Source: Punica granatum (taxonomy: Eukaryota; Streptophyta; Magnoliopsida; Myrtales; Lythraceae). Taken from it: 64,000 nucleotides of DNA. How positions within the stretch are numbered: position 1 is the stretch's first letter; the number at the start of each line of letters is the position of its first letter. Under the pieces are notes generated by a model. It was not told the DNA's origin, did not search any database, and saw only the letters and a program-made list of their open reading frames with translations. The position numbers were made by a program, and so were the translations under genes. Below, piece after piece: positions 58,436 to 64,000 of the stretch. The DNA is taken from assembly GCF_007655135.1 (NCBI RefSeq), contig NC_045128.1, forward strand, positions 36,984,811-37,048,810, in the 5' to 3' direction.

Positions 58436-59383
58436 ATGGGGAGAGAGGTGGAGAGAGCCGGGTCCGACATGGAGAGCTGGCCGGCAGCAAAGAGGAGCTG
58501 CCTCTGCTGTCACTGAATCATGTGTCGTTCTCGTGCAGGTCGGTGAAGGAGTCCATTAGGTTCTACGAGGAAGTGCTCGGCTTCGTCCTCATCAAACGCC
58601 CTTCTTCCTTCGACTTCGAAGGCGCCTGGTACATTCCTAGTCTCGAGAGCTTTTAATAGCTTCCAAGCCTTCAGTAGAATATATGACCTATCCTTATTCC
58701 ACCCATTAGACTGTAGTTGCCAACGAGTATAGTTTCAAGCAATGTAATCCGACATGTCGTTGCATGATCAGTATCGTCATAGATAACTTTCACTATGGAA
58801 GTCAAGTTTGCACCATGGACTGACAATGGCTTATTCCACCTCCTCTTTCTTCCTCTTCCTTCAGGCTGTTCAACCATGGAATAGGGATCCATTTGATAGA
58901 GTCGGATAACTTGCCACCGAAGAAAGATGTGATCAATCCGAAGGACTGCCACATCTCATTCCAGTGCTCTAATATGGACGTTCTGATGCAGAGGTTGGAT
59001 CAGATGAACATCAAGTACGTGACTGCCATAGTGAAGGATGGCGGCATCGCCGTAGATCAAGTCTTCTTCCACGACCCTGATGGGTACATGGTCGAGATTT
59101 GCAACTGCCAGAACATCCCCATCCTCCCTCTTTCCTCTTCATGCCCTGTCAGGCTCCCCAAAACTATCGAGTTTGCTCCCAACCTCTCCCTCTTGGGTAA
59201 GTCCAAGCTCTTGCAATTGTGCCCATTCCCAAGAGTAAATGTTTCTCTGTTGATTTATCTAAAAAATTACTGAGGTGAGGTCTTCTTGCAGGTAATCGGA
59301 GCTTGGTGGCACCCTGTGCCGGAGAAGTCGCAGCCCTGATGATGGAAAACTTTTTGAAGAGTATTATGGACATCTCGATCTGA
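58436..59383 (+). pseudogene. Glyoxalase-I-like (VOC) gene, left tandem copy, frameshifted
   Basis: Vicinal-oxygen-chelate fold protein like plant GLYI-4/GLYI-7; members handle methylglyoxal or related compounds, though several lack proven activity. Exons by comparison with the right copy: 58436-58628, 58865-59196 and 59292-59383. The total is 617 nt, not divisible by three. Exon 1 is 19 nt shorter than in the right copy, and the frame from the ATG meets TGA at 58514-58516 after 26 codons. The remainder is well preserved: SVKESIRFYEEVLGFVLIKR, NHGIGIHLIESDNLPP, DCHISFQCSNMDVLMQRL and VFFHDPDGYMVEICNCQNIP, including the predicted metal ligands in HIS and VEIC. Exons 2 and 3 and all splice sites are intact. 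No alternative in-frame ATG exists before the domain, so it is probably non-functional unless the indel is an error. Confidence 0.8.
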
Positions 59384-62303
59384 GTGGTCCAACATTGAGA
59401 GTTGGAGCAGCCTCCGGCTATCGGATTGATGTATGCAAATGGGGTTGTAAGAACACGAGGAAGCAAATGTCATGGAATTAGGATTCATTTTTCGCGATAT
59501 ATATATATATATGTATTTAATTTTTTTCGGTTCTGTGTTCATCATGATTGTTTTCCTGCAGTTCTGTAGATGTGCTTCTGGTCCATTGTAGTGCTTTGCT
59601 TTTTGTCACTGTCATACTTTCTGCACAAGAAAATAAAACCGTATTCGGAATTGCTCTAGATGAATGATTGAGTTCATGCCTCTTGACAGAATTTGATTTA
59701 ATTCAAGCTTTTTCTTTCATCAATACCAATATGCCAAATTCAAGATATCCATATCTTTTCGAGCAATTCTCTGTCAACAGAGGTTCAAAAGACTCCACGA
59801 CTTGGCCTAAGAAACTGAACTACTCATAAGGTAACCCGAACGGATACAAGAAGAGACCACTTCCTAGGTTCTGATGTCTTTGACGGATTATAACAACGGT
59901 AGGCTCAGGATTTGCAAGAACGGATGCCTATCACAGTCTCTTGCCTCTGACAACGTCCTGGTGTCGTGTCATATAAAGACAGGTCTTCCTGGTCGAATGA
60001 ATAGAGTTCTGCTGGTTTGACGCTCATCTCATTCCCCAGATCAATATGTCTTGTAGACTGTAGACTGTCCGAATCGACCAGCATGGCAATGCAAACCAAC
60101 TCACTCAATAGAACATAGTCACTGATTCTTGGTGCCTGATACCAAGTTTCGGGCCCTACAGTCCAAGATTGTACTGATTGTATTAAGCTTGCTGCATCAA
60201 AGATCTGTGGGAAAACCCGGATGGAAGCGAAGAAGCTGACCTTGAGTCCTCGGAAGGAAGACGCTTCGACTGTTCCAGGAGTAACGAATGTGCAGAGAAA
60301 AATTACGGGTTACGGACGCACATTCATAGCCTCACCGGTTAAATTTCTCGGATGCCCGTAGCCACGGTTTTAATTGTGCCAAAAATCCAGAGTTCAGAAA
60401 GTTGGACCAGCAAAGATGCCTCCGATATCTTTATCATCCACTTGCTAGCTCATTTGACTCAAATTGTTCACATCAATGCCGGTGATTCTCAGCTCCGTGT
60501 CGACATGATCAGATGTCGCTTGCCCTTACATATCTCAGGAGGATTTCTGTTCTTTGGGTACATGCTTGTTTAATTCTCGAGACATGTCAATCATATGTGA
60601 TCATATATATACGAATTCGGAAAATATGTATCAGAATATGCAGTTGCAGGTTATAATTTCCTCGGTTTTTTAGTTCGAGGATCATCTAGAATTTATGAGA
60701 CGAGTGAATGTGTTTCGTTCTTGAGACTCTAATAAGCCGGATCAATAAATTGTAGAGGTCATACATTGGACTTGGAGTGTATATCAAATTAGAAGTAGTA
60801 AAACATACTATATTCGGACCATGCAAAAACGTGTCCAGACAATATAATGACCAGAAAGTCATTTGTCATTAATAAGTTTAAAAATGTGGTCATTTATGTA
60901 TTGCCATTGTTTTTTATTTTATTTTTATATATTTATTATGCTGTAAGGTAATAACTACCTGTACAAGACGTGTTTAATCGAATCATAGAAATTCTGATAA
61001 GTTATAAAAAAAAAAAAAGGAAATTCTGATAATTTCATGTCATAGTTTAAGTAATCGCTGCATTTGACTATACTCGGTTGTGTGGGTAAATTGAATAATC
61101 AATCCGAAAAGGCCCTTTCAAATCTTTCACCCAAATAAAAAATAAAAAATAGGGGGCCCCTTTCAAATGAGAATTCCTTAAACGGTCGTGCCTGACGGTG
61201 ATAGATGATCATATTGAAAATTTTTATTAAGAACAAATCACTAGAACTCAACTTCTTCGCCAGACCTTAATTAATTTCTCGACATCGATCTTCTTATCCT
61301 TGGCAAGGCGCTTTCCTATCAAGAAAAGGCAAGATTATCCGAATAGCGACAGCATTGTCCTAATTCACCAGTTGCCTGACTTCTGTTCTCGTTTTAAAGT
61401 CATCGTCCTCGGTTCCAAACTTATAACCCAAGTTGAGTTCGGGAATGCGGAAACAAACGTGAATATCGATCTACATATGTGAGGAACTTGTATATTGTCG
61501 CATCATAAAAATATGGGAAAAACGTGGATCTCGCGTTCATGAGAACTCAACCTAATTGTGAGTTGGACGGTATAGAGAGAGATCATGGAGGGATCTATGA
61601 GCCAAATGAGAATGGAAGAATTAAATTGGAAATAGTCAATGGGTGGATAACTTATGATTGAGCGAGCTTATACACTGGATATGGCCTCTTTAATTAATTT
61701 CCAATAATTAAGGTTGTTTTTTTCTCCATGACCTCTTTCTATTTTCCCAGCTTTTTATTTTTTCCTTTGTAAATTTATTTATTTTTTCAATTTTGATTGT
61801 AGGACTAGGGATAGATTATTTTGATATGAGCCATCATTTGATCTCCTTTCTTGATTCATATTGGGTAGGCTGGAGACTTTTCAACCCGTTTCCGCATTAG
61901 TCTCTTCAAAGGGAGGACAAATCATTCCAATAACCTAATCGGCGAAATTCGAAAATAGTCAAGTCTTCATCGACCCGCCCGATAATTATTGATTAATGTC
62001 AATGTTATAACCGCAAAATAGACTATTGAAAAGAGCTTTCTAAGTTTCTGACAAGAAAGAAGCCGGTATTGAAATTTTTCAATAGATATATTGGTAAATA
62101 ATGAGAGTCATTCAACGTTTGGATTTTGTTCATTATTGTAAATGAGGCATATTTGGTGTTCAAATGCTATAAAATGGGGAGACAACCTTCTCCTCTGCAG
62201 TATTCTTAACCTTAGCTAGCTCTCAATATCTTCCTACCTTAATCCTTCTGCCATAGCTATAGCATTCATTTCATTCTGTTTATCAAAGAGAGGGAGAGTC
62301 GAA
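59384..62303. other. Spacer between the tandem glyoxalase-like genes
   Basis: The first part (59384-59500) is the 3' UTR of the left copy, homologous to 63294-63410. A stretch near 59806-59850 matches 63931-63975, so the duplication reaches well downstream. From about 61400 the sequence is the duplicated upstream region of the right copy. The middle (59900-61300) shows no recognisable gene. Confidence 0.55.
62168..62175 (+). promoter_or_regulatory. TATA box of right glyoxalase-like copy
   Basis: TATAAAAT followed by GGGGAGACA, 136 bp upstream of the ATG. Its conservation with the left copy, where the surrounding bases vary, supports it as the core promoter. Confidence 0.6.
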
Positions 62304-63293
62304 ATGGGGAGAGAGGTGGTGGAGAGAGCGGAGTCCGACATGGAGAGCTGGGGAGCTCCTGGGGCAGTGGCGGCGGAGGAGGAGTTTCCTCTGCTGTCGT
62401 TGAATCACGTGTCATACTCATGCAGGTCGGTGAAGGAGTCCATGAGGTTCTACCAGGACGTGCTCGGCTTCGTCCTCATCAAACGTCCTTCCTCCTTCTC
62501 CTTCGAAGGCGCCTGGTACAGCCCTCCCTCCTATGATGCTTTACTAACCAATAACTTAAAGCCTTCAGCAGAAAACATGATCCATTCCATTTCCTTTTCC
62601 ATTCCATAAGACTTCCTAACATATCGTTATTCCCAGACTGTAGTCGCCGATGAGTATAGTTGCAAACAAATGCAATCCGACATGTCACTGCACGATTGTT
62701 AGTTTTGTATAGTACTTCCAATATGGGAGTTGTTATTAGCACCATGGACTAAAGAAGACTTCTTCCACTTCCTCTTTCTTCTTCTTCCTACAGGCTGTTC
62801 AACCATGGAATAGGGATTCACTTGATAGAGTCAGATAACTTGCCACCCAAGAAAGACGCTATCAACCCAAAGGACTGCCACATTTCTTTCCAGTGTTCCA
62901 ACATGGACGTTCTGATGCAGAGATTGGGGGAGATGAACATCGAGTACGTGACAGCCGTGGTGAAGGATGGCGGCATCACCGTTGATCAGGTCTTCTTCCA
63001 CGATCCCGATGGACATATGATCGAGATCTGCAACTGCCAGAACATCCCTATCCTCCCTCTTTCCTCTTCATGCCCTGTCAGGCTCCCCAAGACTATCGAG
63101 TTTGCTTCCCCTCTCTCCCACCTCGGTAAGTTTGACCGTCCTCAACTGTGCGTTGTCCCATGAGTAAATGTTTCCCTGCTGATGGTGAGGTCTTCTTGCA
63201 GGGAATGAGAGCTTGGAGAATCATTCTGCTCGTGAAGCCACGGCCCAGATGATGGAAAACTTGTTCAAGAACATGATGACCATCTTCATCTGA
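62304..63293 (+). CDS. Glyoxalase-I-like (VOC) protein, right tandem copy
   Basis: Intact member of the plant glyoxalase/VOC group similar to Arabidopsis GLYI-4/GLYI-7; a role in methylglyoxal-type detoxification is inferred from family. Three exons, 62304-62515, 62794-63125 and 63202-63293, total 636 nt and 211 aa. Seen in the protein: MGREVVERAESDMESW, an acidic lead, then FPLLSLNHVSYSCRSVKESM, RFYQDVLGFVLIKRPSSF, LFNHGIGIHLIESDN, CHISFQCSNMDVLMQRLGEM, VTAVVKDGGITVDQVFFHDP and DGHMIEICNCQNIPILPL. Predicted metal-site residues (His in LNHVS, Glu in HLIES, His in CHISF, Glu in MIEIC) are all present. Intron 1 splits a Trp codon in the same place as in the left copy. The third exon adds a short C-terminal helix ending MMTIFI. 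The start is fixed by homology to the left copy. Confidence 0.93.
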
Positions 63294-64000
63294 GTGGTCC
63301 CAACAAGGAGAGCCAGGCAGGTTCCGGCCATCGGATTGATTTATGTAAACAGGGTTGTAAAGGCAAGAACGGGGAAGCAAATGTTATGGAATTATGATTC
63401 ATTCTTTGGTATTACTTTTCGGTTATGTTTTGCTTATGTACTGTATTCCTGCAGTTTCTGTAGTTGTGTTTTATCAGTCTCCCTATTGGAATTGTTTAAT
63501 GCGATTCATCTAAGTCCGCACCTGTAAAGAGTGATCAAGCTTAAGCTTTTTACGCATCAATACCAGAAGACCGTATTCAGAATGTCTACATTTTCCTCGA
63601 TCAATTACATGAACTATTAAATTTCGATGAACTTATACGGATTTGGACTCATTTTTAATTAAAAACTCAAGTTAATAAGTGAGCCCGCCCTCAAGGCTCT
63701 TCTTCCGTGCTCGGGTGAGGAGGGACTTACACGAGAGGCTTGGCATGGTGTGGGCGTATATACACGGGCTTGAACTCATTTCCAATTAAAAGCTCAAGCT
63801 GATACCGGTAGTACAAAAGCCATGTACTAACTCATGAATTTTCCTTTTCTTTTCCGACGTGGGATTTATCCCATTTTAATCCTCAACATGAACAATTGTT
63901 TGAAAGCTTATTGATGGGGAATTGCATAAGAAACTGAACCACTTAGCAAGTAACTGGAACGAATACAAGAAGCTTATCAATGGTGAATTCCCCGGCTAAT
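63294..64000. other. Downstream region of right glyoxalase-like copy
   Basis: 3' UTR followed by non-coding DNA. Two related segments (about 63640-63690 and 63765-63805) each contain ACTCATTT, AATTAAAA and CTCAAG. The last 70 bp match 59806-59850 downstream of the left copy, so the tandem array may continue beyond the window. Confidence 0.5.

Noticed and set aside
1..64000. CRISPR arrays, operons, phage or bacterial defence-type systems
   Set aside because: The sequence is clearly plant nuclear DNA with spliced genes. No regular short direct-repeat array with unique spacers was seen.

Overview
This is a gene-containing stretch of a flowering-plant nuclear genome, very probably a woody eudicot; I cannot place it below that level. 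The evidence is multi-exon genes with GT-AG introns, AT-rich introns and intergenic DNA, plastid and plant-specific proteins (CHLM, HISN1, COBRA-like, WEB, PORR, FEY), and many short non-autonomous transposons. Exon boundaries below were set by hand from splice sites and reading phase. The summed CDS lengths are multiples of three for every model I call intact.

Layout, left to right. PEX19 (minus strand) is cut by the left edge. FEY, a short-chain dehydrogenase/reductase, is complete in 8 exons. From about 9 to 18.9 kb lies a repeat-rich block: a diverged duplicate of the FEY 3' end, a foldback element, AT-rich DNA, a broken FAR1-related gene and several MITE-like elements. Next come an MRS2-4-type magnesium transporter, a bZIP-like factor with a non-canonical basic region, a COBRA-like gene (minus) and a receptor-like cytoplasmic kinase (minus). 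A tiny twin-CX9C gene (CMC4) follows, with two exons separated by 1 kb. HISN1 (11 exons) and CHLM (2 exons) come next.

The interval 42.4-44.8 kb has a texture like plant mitochondrial DNA and is interrupted by an insertion flanked by 21-bp direct repeats. Then come a CCDC47-like ER membrane protein gene (minus), a SINE with clear target-site duplications, a single-exon WEB-family gene and a PORR-domain organelle RNA-splicing gene carrying a one-base frameshift. The right end holds a tandem pair of glyoxalase-I-like (VOC) genes; the left copy is frameshifted and the right copy is intact.

The genes do not form one pathway; this is ordinary eudicot gene order. HISN1, CHLM and probably the PORR protein act in organelles, CMC4 in the mitochondrial intermembrane space, PEX19 on peroxisome membranes, MRS2 and the CCDC47-like protein in membranes, and COBRA-like at the cell wall. 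I found no convincing new multi-gene system. The most useful leads are the altered bZIP basic region, the two frameshifted genes, the FEY tail duplication and the mitochondrial-like block.
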